The position numbers and the translations under genes were made by a program. A stretch of DNA of 18,918 bases from Candidatus Delongbacteria bacterium (lineage in GTDB: Bacteria; UBA4055), in contig JAQVNT010000005.1 of NCBI GenBank assembly GCA_028702975.1, forward strand, positions 1-18,918. Reading direction: 5' to 3'. Positions 8,074 to 14,708 of the stretch are shown in pieces (the stretch's first letter is position 1; every line of letters starts with the position of its first letter). The notes beneath the pieces were generated by a model. It had not been told where the DNA came from, did no database searches, and worked only from the letters and a program-made list of their open reading frames with translations.

Positions 8074-8817
8074 ATGGAAAAAGAGAATGTAATAGAAATT
8101 AAGAACCTGACTGCCGGATTTGACGGCAGAACGGTGCTTGAGAATATTTCTCTTGAAATAAAAAGAAACGAGATCTTCGTTATACTGGGAAGCAGCGGAG
8201 GAGGAAAAACAACTCTTCTTAAGCACATTATCGGTCTTCTCAAACCTGAAAAAGGCAGCATAAGTGTTTTCGGAAAAGAAATTCTGAATATGGAGATCGA
8301 TGAATTCGAAGGGATCTTAAAAAGAATCGGAATGCTTTTTCAGGGGGGAGCCCTTCTCAATTCTATGGCTGTTTGGGAGAATATCGCAATACCGCTGGAG
8401 CAGCACACGCAGCTTGAAAACGAGGTGATCAGCAATATAGTAAAGCAGAAACTTTCACTTGTAAATTTAGAGGACGCTTATTACATGCTGCCTTCCGAGC
8501 TTTCAGGCGGAATGAAAAAGAGAGTGTCTCTGGCAAGGGCAATAGCTATGGATCCCGAAATACTTTTTTTTGATGAACCTTCCGCGGGACTTGACCCGAT
8601 AACATCATCAGATCTGGATGAGCTCATACTGGACCTGAAAAAGAAACTCGGAATAACGCTGGTGATAGTTACCCATGAACTTGAATCCATAAAAAGGATC
8701 GCAGACAGGATAATATATCTGCAGAAAGGTAAAAATATATTCTGCGGAACCATAGAGGAAGCAAAAATTTCCCATATTGAGGAGATCGACCGGTTTTTCG
8801 GATGGGACAAAGACTGA
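8074..8817 (+). CDS. mlaF: MlaF-type ATP-binding subunit of the lipid ABC transporter
   Basis: A 247-residue ABC ATPase that powers lipid movement between the membranes by the MlaE/MlaD complex. All motifs are present: Walker A G-S-S-G-G-G-K-T (39-46), Q-loop Gln90, signature L-S-G-G-M (143-147), Walker B I-L-F-F-D-E (163-168), D-loop S-A-G-L-D-P, and switch His201. The L-F-Q-G-G-A-L sequence around the Q-loop and the Met after the signature L-S-G-G are typical of the MlaF/MlaF-like subfamily. Its ATG begins directly after the mlaE stop codon with no gap, so the two are tightly coupled. It is the last gene of the operon; 118 nt without a gene follow, in which I saw no strong terminator, only the promoter of grpE. 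Confidence 0.93.
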   Translation: MEKENVIEIKNLTAGFDGRTVLENISLEIKRNEIFVILGSSGGGKTTLLKHIIGLLKPEKGSISVFGKEILNMEIDEFEGILKRIGMLFQGGALLNSMAVWENIAIPLEQHTQLENEVISNIVKQKLSLVNLEDAYYMLPSELSGGMKKRVSLARAIAMDPEILFFDEPSAGLDPITSSDLDELILDLKKKLGITLVIVTHELESIKRIADRIIYLQKGKNIFCGTIEEAKISHIEEIDRFFGWDKD

Positions 8818-8859
8818 AACAACGCCTGAAATACTTCAAAAAACTCATGTCGCATTAGC

Positions 8860-8888
8860 TTGACTTTTATACCCCGATTTATTATATT
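8860..8888 (+). promoter_or_regulatory. Near-consensus sigma70 promoter for grpE-dnaJ
   Basis: TTGACT (8860-8865) and TATATT (8883-8888) are separated by exactly 17 nt. Each box matches five of six consensus bases. Transcription would begin near 8895, about 40 nt before the grpE ATG, leaving a leader with a GGAG ribosome binding site. No CIRCE element (the HrcA operator) was found. The box and spacer sequence closely matches the promoter upstream of trkA (16200-16228). Confidence 0.75.
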
Positions 8889-8889
8889 T

Positions 8890-8909
8890 GTTACCCTTAA
8901 TAATGTAAC
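8890..8909. repeat. Short inverted repeat at the predicted grpE transcription start
   Basis: GTTAC (8890-8894) and GTAAC (8905-8909) form an inverted repeat with a 10-nt gap, centred just downstream of the grpE -10 box. Such a position suits a repressor operator, but five-base arms arise by chance fairly often. Confidence 0.25.
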
Positions 8910-8935
8910 GCTGAAATAATTACCGGAGCATAATA

Positions 8936-9535
8936 ATGTCAGGCAGATCAAAGAAATACCAGAATGAAAAGATAAATGAAGAACAGACAGTTATTGAAGA
9001 AACTGAAACTACTGAGAATAATGCTACAGATTCGGTGCCTGAAGAGGAATCTCAAACTGAAGACGAAACTGATTTGAGCAGACTCGAAGAAAAAATATCA
9101 AAACTTGAGAACGAGGCTTTTGAGTATCGGGACAAACTTATAAGAAAAGCTGCTGAATTCGAAAATTACAAGAAAAGAACATCTGAAGAATATATCCGTC
9201 TGATAGGTACTGCTAATGAGGAACTGATCTTAAAACTGTTACCGGTACTCGATGACATAGAGAGATTTCAGAAGAATTATTCCGATAAGACCAATGTATC
9301 CGACCTTAACAAAGGTGTAGATATGATATTTGAAAAGTTAGGTTACATTCTTAAAAATCAGGGTCTTTCTGAGATCGAGGCTCTAAATACAGCTTTCGAT
9401 CCGGAACTGCATGACGCCATGATGACAATGGAAAAAGAGGGTGTCGAACCCAATTATGTTGTAGACCAGTATGAAAAAGGTTACAAGCTGAATGATAAAG
9501 TTATCAGGCATTCGAAAGTTATCGTTTCAAAATAG
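8936..9535 (+). CDS. grpE: GrpE, DnaK nucleotide exchange factor
   Basis: A 199-residue GrpE. It releases ADP from the chaperone DnaK so that the folding cycle can continue; it works as a dimer in the cytoplasm. The first ~45 residues are acidic and disordered, followed by the long dimerising helix (about 45-95, with L-I-R-K-A-A-E-F-E-N-Y-K-K-R-T), then the L-P-V-L-D-D-I-E-R-F segment. The C-terminal beta domain ends in the family signature G-Y-K-L-N-D-K-V-I-R-H-S-K-V-I-V-S. A GGAG ribosome binding site precedes the ATG. The gene is followed after 14 nt by dnaJ. dnaK and hrcA are not in this window, so the usual hrcA-grpE-dnaK-dnaJ order is broken. Confidence 0.95.
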   Translation: MSGRSKKYQNEKINEEQTVIEETETTENNATDSVPEEESQTEDETDLSRLEEKISKLENEAFEYRDKLIRKAAEFENYKKRTSEEYIRLIGTANEELILKLLPVLDDIERFQKNYSDKTNVSDLNKGVDMIFEKLGYILKNQGLSEIEALNTAFDPELHDAMMTMEKEGVEPNYVVDQYEKGYKLNDKVIRHSKVIVSK

Positions 9536-9549
9536 GACGGTTACAATTT

Positions 9550-10689
9550 ATGAGCAAAAGAGATTATTACGAGATACTTGGCGTTGATAAGAACGCAACA
9601 AAAGATGACATAAAAAAAGCCTACAAAAAGCTGGCGCTCAAGTTCCATCCTGACAGAAATAAGGGCGATAAGGATTCTGAAGAGAAATTCAAAGAGGTCG
9701 GAGAAGCCTATTCAGTACTCTCAGACGACAATAAAAGATCTAAATACGACAGGTTCGGCCATGAGGGCGTAAGAGGCGGTTCTGGAGCTGGCGGATTCGA
9801 TTTCAGCGGTTTTGATTTTGGTGACGCCGAATCGATATTCGAACAGTTTTTCGGCAGAGGTTTTGGAGGATCATCCAGGAGAAGAAGTTCGTCAGGACTT
9901 AAAAAAGGAACGGACATTCAGATATCCATTAAGCTTACCCTTGAAGAGATCTCCATAGAAACTACAAAAAAGATCAAGCTCAACAAATATGTAAAATGTT
10001 CGAACTGCAACGGCTCGGGAGCAAAGGACATTTCTTCCAAAACAAAATGCTCAACCTGTTCGGGAACCGGTGAAATACGAACCGTCCAGAGATCTATTTT
10101 AGGTCAGTTCGTAAATGTCTCGCCCTGTCCGCATTGCGACGGAACAGGTGAAGTAATCCTTGACAAATGTCCGATGTGCTCCGGTGAAGGCAGGGTAAGA
10201 GAAGATAAGACCGTATCCGTGACTATACCGGCCGGTGTAAGCGAAGGCCAGTACCTGACACTTTCAGGCGAGGGGAACGCAGGTAAAAGAGGCGGTCCGA
10301 GCGGCGATCTCATCGTCATTATCCAGGAAAAAGAGCACAAATTTTTCCACAGGGATAGAGAAAATCTTTATTACGATCTTCAACTGAGCGTACCGCAGGC
10401 AGTATTGGGAACTGATATCGAGGTCCCTGTTATCGAAGGCAAAGTAAAATTGAAAGTCCCGTCAGGAACACAATCAGGGAAAAAACTGCTTTTGAAAGGA
10501 AAAGGTCTGCCGGTCTTGAACGGCTACGGGAACGGAGATCTGGTAGTAAGGATAAGTATCTGGATACCCGGAAAGCTGTCAAAAAAAGCCAGAGATATGT
10601 TCGAGAGCCTGAACGGCCTTGAAGAACTTAAACCAAAAGCAGCGGAAAAAGGTTTCTTTGAGAAAATCAAGGACAGATTTTTTGAATGA
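9550..10689 (+). CDS. dnaJ: DnaJ, Hsp40 co-chaperone
   Basis: A 379-residue type I DnaJ of normal length. It delivers unfolded proteins to DnaK and stimulates its ATPase. The J domain (1-70) has the essential H-P-D triad at 33-35. A Gly/Phe-rich region follows (about 74-107). The zinc-binding domain has four C-x-x-C-x-G-x-G type repeats with cysteines at 150/153, 167/170, 193/196 and 207/210, all intact. The C-terminal substrate-binding domains run to the end. The ribosome binding site is the AGGA next to the grpE stop codon. The stop codon overlaps the ATG of the next gene (ATGA), so that gene is probably in the same transcript. Confidence 0.97.
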   Translation: MSKRDYYEILGVDKNATKDDIKKAYKKLALKFHPDRNKGDKDSEEKFKEVGEAYSVLSDDNKRSKYDRFGHEGVRGGSGAGGFDFSGFDFGDAESIFEQFFGRGFGGSSRRRSSSGLKKGTDIQISIKLTLEEISIETTKKIKLNKYVKCSNCNGSGAKDISSKTKCSTCSGTGEIRTVQRSILGQFVNVSPCPHCDGTGEVILDKCPMCSGEGRVREDKTVSVTIPAGVSEGQYLTLSGEGNAGKRGGPSGDLIVIIQEKEHKFFHRDRENLYYDLQLSVPQAVLGTDIEVPVIEGKVKLKVPSGTQSGKKLLLKGKGLPVLNGYGNGDLVVRISIWIPGKLSKKARDMFESLNGLEELKPKAAEKGFFEKIKDRFFE

Positions 10690-11144
10690 AAGAAAATGAA
10701 GAGAACACAAGCATAACCGATACTTATAAAAAAGCCTATAGAGGTTCACTTGCGGTCTTTCTGACCGTTTTTATTGTTTTTTTATTCAAAATATCCCTTT
10801 TCAAACTTCCGGAAATTAATGCAGGAGAGAATAACAACCCTAATTTCCATGGTGATACAACTCTAATTGAGTCAAATCTGATGATAAATAAGGCTGACAG
10901 TCAAAAAACAAGTCCCGAAAAAAATATAATTAATGATTTGACTGTGCAAAAAAAACTTGTTAATATAAACAGCGCTTCGGAAAAAGAACTCTGTTCTCTC
11001 AAAGGAATAGGTCCGAAAACAGCCGGAGCGATAATAAAATACCGTAACGAAAACGGCAGTTTTAAATGCAGGGAAGATCTTATGAAGATCAAAGGCATTG
11101 GCAAGAAAAAATATTCTGCTGTCGAGGATGAAATTACTTTTTAA
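10686..11144 (+). CDS. ComEA-like helix-hairpin-helix DNA-binding protein
   Basis: A 152-residue protein with ComEA architecture: a short cytoplasmic N-terminus, one membrane helix (about residues 20-39), a polar linker (about 40-90) and a C-terminal double helix-hairpin-helix domain (91-152). The hairpins G-I-G-P-K-T-A (107-113) and G-I-G-K-K-K-Y (137-143) and the opening V-N-I-N-S-A-S are characteristic. ComEA binds incoming double-stranded DNA in the periplasm during natural transformation. The ATG overlaps the dnaJ stop by 4 nt. The next genes look pilin- and GspL-like, which fits a DNA uptake or pilus role. Other HhH proteins of this shape exist with unknown roles, so the function is less sure than the fold. 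Confidence 0.8.
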   Translation: MKENEENTSITDTYKKAYRGSLAVFLTVFIVFLFKISLFKLPEINAGENNNPNFHGDTTLIESNLMINKADSQKTSPEKNIINDLTVQKKLVNINSASEKELCSLKGIGPKTAGAIIKYRNENGSFKCREDLMKIKGIGKKKYSAVEDEITF

Positions 11145-11164
11145 ATTAAAATGGAGTCATAAAG

Positions 11165-12664
11165 ATGCGTTTCATGTCAAAAAAAGGCGGCATAACACTC
11201 AAGATAGTTGCCGTGGTCGCATTTATTCTTCTTGTCATGTCGATTGAATTACCGAGAAGAATGTGGAATGAGCAGGCTGACAGAAAAGAGCTTGCAAGAA
11301 AAAGAATGGTCGAAATGTCTGACTGTGAAGTTCTTTATATGCAGGAAAAGGGTTCGTTCAGCAAAAACCTGAAGGAAGTTTTCGATTATGCTGTTAATTT
11401 CAACGAACTGAAACTGAATGCTCCTGATGTAGATATTGAAATTCTTGACATCGATACTTCAAAAGTGAGAGTTTCTTTTACTCAGGTAAAACATTTCAGC
11501 GATCTTAATGTTCTTACTAACGGAACAACAAAGCCGGAGAATATCGAAGACAAGAAAAAATTTACTGAGTTTCTGGGTGTACTTGGATGCCCGAATCCAG
11601 AAATCGTAATGGATTCCGATGCAGACCAGATCGAAATATTCCTCAGGGATAACAAACATAAGGACTTCTACAGATCTCTGAAAGAGAAGTACTATAAGTC
11701 TTCCGAGAATGAAACAGAAGTACTCTACAATGTCGGTAAATCCGTCACAATCGATCTTCTGCCAAGAAATCCAAAGCTGAATCTTAAAGCTCAAAAAATA
11801 ATGCTTTCAAGTCCGTCACCTATTGAAGCTGTGGCAAATTATAAAGGCACAAAAGACATTTTCTGGGATTTTATTTCTAAAGACAAAATTATCATCAAAG
11901 TCGAGAAAGACCCGAACCTGATCGAACAAGAAGTGAATATGGCAAGATATGTATTCACCGATATCGAGAATGATAAAACTCCTTATCTTTGCCCCAGCAC
12001 CCTCGATCCTTTCAAAGTAAACTTTAACCTTACTGCAAAAGTAGGCATGACTGTGTCTTTCTTCAACAAAGCCAGCAAAAAAATCGCTGCTATTATAAAA
12101 GATAGAGAGGTTATTGATATCACAGATAACGAAACCGTTAAAAATTACTTCCTGAATATCGTCAAACTGAAAGCGGAAAGAAAAGTTGCCGACCTGGTTA
12201 GGGAATATGAGATGGACGGTGATTCAACATATTCAACAGATGAAGCTAAAAGAGAATTATTCTCAAAATATTTTGCCGAGCAGCTGAAAGATCTGGTTTC
12301 AAAAGACCAGTATGATGACAAAATGGAAAAATCGATCGACTCACCTGATTACGAGTCTGAAAAGAATTTTTCAGAGAATGAAAGGTTCAAAATACTTTTT
12401 GATTCAAATCCGGGTTTGGATGTAGCTGAAGAAATGAAAAAAGACACTAACATCAAATATCTTTCGGATATTGCTTTTATCTACGGAACTGAAATATTAA
12501 AGATAGACACGATCAGCGTTAAAATTGAATCTCCGATTGACGAAAACAGCACTTTTAAAGGGTATGAAAGAAACTTATTTGAAAAGAAAATTCTTTTCGG
12601 AATCGAAGATGACGGTAATGCAGGTTATGTTGACAACGGATCGACCAGCTGGAAAACTGAATAA
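11165..12664 (+). CDS. Prepilin-like N-terminus on a large protein of unknown function
   Basis: A 499-residue protein that I do not recognise as a named family. The N-terminus looks like a type IV prepilin: a short basic leader (M-R-F-M-S-K-K-G-G) followed by I-T-L-K-I-V-A-V and a hydrophobic helix to about residue 28, then P-R-R-M-W. The Glu at position 5 of normal mature pilins is missing. Residues 45-75 (M-V-E-M-S-D-C-E-V-L-Y-M ... G-S-F-S-K-N-L-K-E-V) match the pattern after the pilin helix in many pseudopilins. The rest (about 80-499) is a long, charged, probably periplasmic alpha/beta region, far longer than a usual pilin; I saw no clear repeats. The GGAG ribosome binding site is 8 nt before the ATG. 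A terminator-like hairpin follows the gene. Alternatively it is a plain signal-anchor protein. Confidence 0.7.
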   Translation: MRFMSKKGGITLKIVAVVAFILLVMSIELPRRMWNEQADRKELARKRMVEMSDCEVLYMQEKGSFSKNLKEVFDYAVNFNELKLNAPDVDIEILDIDTSKVRVSFTQVKHFSDLNVLTNGTTKPENIEDKKKFTEFLGVLGCPNPEIVMDSDADQIEIFLRDNKHKDFYRSLKEKYYKSSENETEVLYNVGKSVTIDLLPRNPKLNLKAQKIMLSSPSPIEAVANYKGTKDIFWDFISKDKIIIKVEKDPNLIEQEVNMARYVFTDIENDKTPYLCPSTLDPFKVNFNLTAKVGMTVSFFNKASKKIAAIIKDREVIDITDNETVKNYFLNIVKLKAERKVADLVREYEMDGDSTYSTDEAKRELFSKYFAEQLKDLVSKDQYDDKMEKSIDSPDYESEKNFSENERFKILFDSNPGLDVAEEMKKDTNIKYLSDIAFIYGTEILKIDTISVKIESPIDENSTFKGYERNLFEKKILFGIEDDGNAGYVDNGSTSWKTE

Positions 12665-12706
12665 AAGGGTGTGCTCGCCTTCAGCTGTATTAAGGAAAAA
12701 GATCTC

Positions 12707-12749
12707 GGGGGCGGCGATACTCAGACAGTATCCGGCCCCTGTTTTTTTT
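12707..12749 (+). terminator. Terminator-like hairpin between the pilin-like and GspL-like genes
   Basis: A GC-rich stem with outer GGGG/CCCC and inner GATACT/AGTATC pairs (internal loop between them), a CAGAC loop, then TG and a run of eight T. It is a good intrinsic terminator shape. It ends only 4 nt before the ribosome binding site of the next gene, and no promoter is seen between, so it may act as a partial terminator that lowers expression of the downstream gene. Confidence 0.75.
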
Positions 12750-12752
12750 ATT

Positions 12753-12760
12753 AAAGGAGG
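12753..12760 (+). promoter_or_regulatory. Strong ribosome binding site of the GspL-like gene
   Basis: AAAGGAGG lies 6 nt ahead of the ATG at 12767. It is one of the best Shine-Dalgarno matches in this window, and fixes the start of the gene. It sits directly after the T tract of the terminator-like hairpin. Confidence 0.8.
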
Positions 12761-12766
12761 ATAAAG

Positions 12767-14134
12767 ATGTACCACGACCTGATAATACACCCGTCCAGGA
12801 TCGAACTTGTAGAAAGAGTCTTTTCTCCGGGAACCTCCAGCTTCAGAGAGAAAAAACTTTCTTCTTCAGATCTCGATTTCAAGATCGATACAGCCGTAAT
12901 TGAAAACGGCGCACATTTCGAATCTCTGAGATCGTCCATAAAAGCCCTTCTTGAGCCTTTCGAAAAAGATCTGAGCGTACTGAATATCGTAATACCCTCT
13001 GCATATGTTCAGTTCAAAACCCTGTATTCATGCCCGGAAAACACTGAACTTGCGGATTACATAAATTGGGAAGCATCAAAGATCGTAACTGATATTCCTG
13101 AACATTACAGGTATGGAACATATTATGATAACTCAGGTGAAAATCTGATAATCGCAGTTATCAGGAAGAACATCAGCGATTTCTTCTTAAATGTTCTGAA
13201 GGATATTTTTGATGATAAATTCGAATTCCGGATGGGCTGCAGGTATTCTTTCTCGGGAAACAGAACAGAATTCGTCCATACGGACAAAACCATCAAAAAC
13301 ATATCTTCCTTCGGAACCGAAATAGAAGCCCCTCCATCCTCTGTGAAAAAATCTGTTTTCATATCAGCCTCGTTTCTAATCATGATACTGTTACTGTCGG
13401 TATTTTACTACTTTAACCCGGCCCAGTTTAAGAAAACTACCGGCTACTGGGTTGATTATCTGATCGAGAAAATACCGTATAAATTAACTATTGAGAAAAA
13501 GATTCCCGTTCAGGGTCAAACCGTTGAAGAAGTTAATGTCACAGAAACCATGCCGATACCGGCGGAAGAAGCTGTTGATGCCGCCGTGTCTGAAGAGATA
13601 CATGAAACTGCTGCGGTCTTTGATGAACAAAATATTGATACCGCCGGCGACACGGATGGGAAAACGATAACCGAGGCTGAATCTGAACCGACAACCGGCG
13701 ATATCTTAGTCAAAACACCTGAGTTCTGGGAATTCGTAAAAGAACTTTCGCTTCTTGAGTGTGATTCTGTGGTTTTTATAAATAGGACTGAACTGAGAAT
13801 TCATGCGGGTAATGCTGAAATCCTTTCAAAAGCAGAGAGTATCGATGCGGAAAAAATTTACAACTGCGAACTTGAAGAAAACCGGGCCGTATTTTCTCAT
13901 GAGTCATTCGATTTCCCGAATTCCAGGCTAAAATCTAATTACAACAAGTTCGTTTATACAAAAGACAGCTTCAAAATTAAACCAATAAGGTACTATCAGA
14001 ATATATTCAAAATAGAACCGGCAGATAAATTTTATGAATTTCTGGATTCTTTGCAGGTGAATGGCGTCGAGTTTAAAAAATTCATAATCTCTCCAAAAGT
14101 TGATCATGTTATGTTCACGGTGTATTTTGGTTAG
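12767..14134 (+). CDS. GspL/PilM-PilN-like single-pass membrane protein
   Basis: A 455-residue protein with the layout of GspL: cytoplasmic domain, one membrane helix, periplasmic domain. Residues 1 to about 190 resemble a reduced PilM: the opening L-I-I-H-P-S-R-I-E-L-V-E recalls the actin-like start but lacks its glycines, and the segment at 72-150 (I-V-I-P-S-A-Y-V ... Y-I-N-W-E-A-S-K-I-V ... N-L-I-I-A-V-I-R-K) follows the PilM pattern well. This part is too short for a whole actin fold. The membrane helix is at about 196-216. An acidic, low-complexity linker (about 250-312) leads to a C-terminal alpha/beta domain (318-455) that could be the PilN/PilO-like ferredoxin fold. In type II secretion, GspL links the cytoplasmic ATPase to the pseudopilin machinery. 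I infer such a role from architecture and neighbours; sequence similarity is weak and needs profile tests. Its end overlaps the likely rsmD start. Confidence 0.65.
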   Translation: MYHDLIIHPSRIELVERVFSPGTSSFREKKLSSSDLDFKIDTAVIENGAHFESLRSSIKALLEPFEKDLSVLNIVIPSAYVQFKTLYSCPENTELADYINWEASKIVTDIPEHYRYGTYYDNSGENLIIAVIRKNISDFFLNVLKDIFDDKFEFRMGCRYSFSGNRTEFVHTDKTIKNISSFGTEIEAPPSSVKKSVFISASFLIMILLLSVFYYFNPAQFKKTTGYWVDYLIEKIPYKLTIEKKIPVQGQTVEEVNVTETMPIPAEEAVDAAVSEEIHETAAVFDEQNIDTAGDTDGKTITEAESEPTTGDILVKTPEFWEFVKELSLLECDSVVFINRTELRIHAGNAEILSKAESIDAEKIYNCELEENRAVFSHESFDFPNSRLKSNYNKFVYTKDSFKIKPIRYYQNIFKIEPADKFYEFLDSLQVNGVEFKKFIISPKVDHVMFTVYFG

Positions 14135-14708
14135 AATAACAGGAGGAAAGTTAAAGGGCCGTACGATCAGCTCTTCAGACGCTGTAGGGCTCAGGCCTAC
14201 TACATCTTTCTTTCGCGAATGGATCTTCAATGTGCTGAACAATCATCTTGATCTTGATCAGGTCGAGCTGCTGGATCTGTTCTCTGGTACCGGCATCATT
14301 TCTTTTGAATTCATTTCAAGAGGGGCTGTCAGATCAACATGCGTTGAAAAAAACAGGGATCTCTGCTCAATGATCAACAAAAGCGCCGAACCGCTGGACA
14401 TTAGCAATATTGATGTGGTCTGCACTGACTGCATTTCTTATCTCGACAACCTGCGCAAAAACGGAAAATTCAATTTCAACACAGTCTTCATTGACGCACC
14501 GTACGAAGAATCTGAACTTACAAAAAATATACTTTCAAAAATATTTTCCATGTCAGATCTCGTGCATGAAGAACTGATAATAATATTTGAAACTTCAAAA
14601 TCCTGCTCTTTTGATATTCCGCCCGAATACGGTCTCATCCGCTCAAAAACTACAGGAAGTACAAAAATGGACATAATCAGGAGAAATATTGATCGATATC
14701 GCATTTGA
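14127..14708 (+). CDS. rsmD: RsmD, 16S rRNA guanine-966 N2-methyltransferase
   Basis: A 193-residue SAM-dependent methyltransferase that modifies G966 of 16S rRNA. Family marks are the start R-I-T-G-G-K-L-K-G-R, the G-L-R-P-T-T-S ... R-E-W-I-F-N-V-L stretch, motif I L-L-D-L-F-S-G-T-G (about residues 48-56), and the catalytic motif near 123-126. The latter reads D-A-P-Y instead of the usual D-P-P-Y/F (codon GCA at 14496). I chose the TTG at 14127 because it gives the family's normal M-x-R-I-x-G-G N-terminus; an ATG at 14106 or a TTG at 14100 would add 7 or 9 residues encoded inside the preceding gene. None has a strong ribosome binding site, and the 8-nt overlap suggests coupling. Family assignment is secure; the start is less so. 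Confidence 0.88.
   Translation: MVRITGGKLKGRTISSSDAVGLRPTTSFFREWIFNVLNNHLDLDQVELLDLFSGTGIISFEFISRGAVRSTCVEKNRDLCSMINKSAEPLDISNIDVVCTDCISYLDNLRKNGKFNFNTVFIDAPYEESELTKNILSKIFSMSDLVHEELIIIFETSKSCSFDIPPEYGLIRSKTTGSTKMDIIRRNIDRYRI
14679..14683 (+). promoter_or_regulatory. Ribosome binding site that supports the TTG start of the HDOD-GGDEF gene
   Basis: AGGAG at 14679-14683 lies 5 nt ahead of TTG at 14689, inside the end of rsmD. No ATG or GTG has comparable placement, so this decides the start. Confidence 0.65.

Noticed and set aside
8826..8840. Possible terminator after mlaF (TGAAATACTTCA then A-rich)
   Set aside because: The stem has only four pairs, no GC content to speak of and no T tract.
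8818..8935. CIRCE operator (TTAGCACTC-N9-GAGTGCTAA) before grpE
   Set aside because: Only a TTAGC fragment is present; no matching GAGTGCTAA arm.
8481..8951. 156-codon open frame on the minus strand
   Set aside because: It lies antisense to the conserved ABC ATPase motifs of mlaF and covers the grpE promoter. Its Ser/Ile-rich translation is what reverse reading of this gene would give, and no motif or ribosome binding site supports it.
12665..12766. Small ORF or leader peptide between the pilin-like and GspL-like genes
   Set aside because: No start codon with a ribosome binding site was found in this gap; the visible content is the terminator hairpin and the next gene's ribosome binding site.
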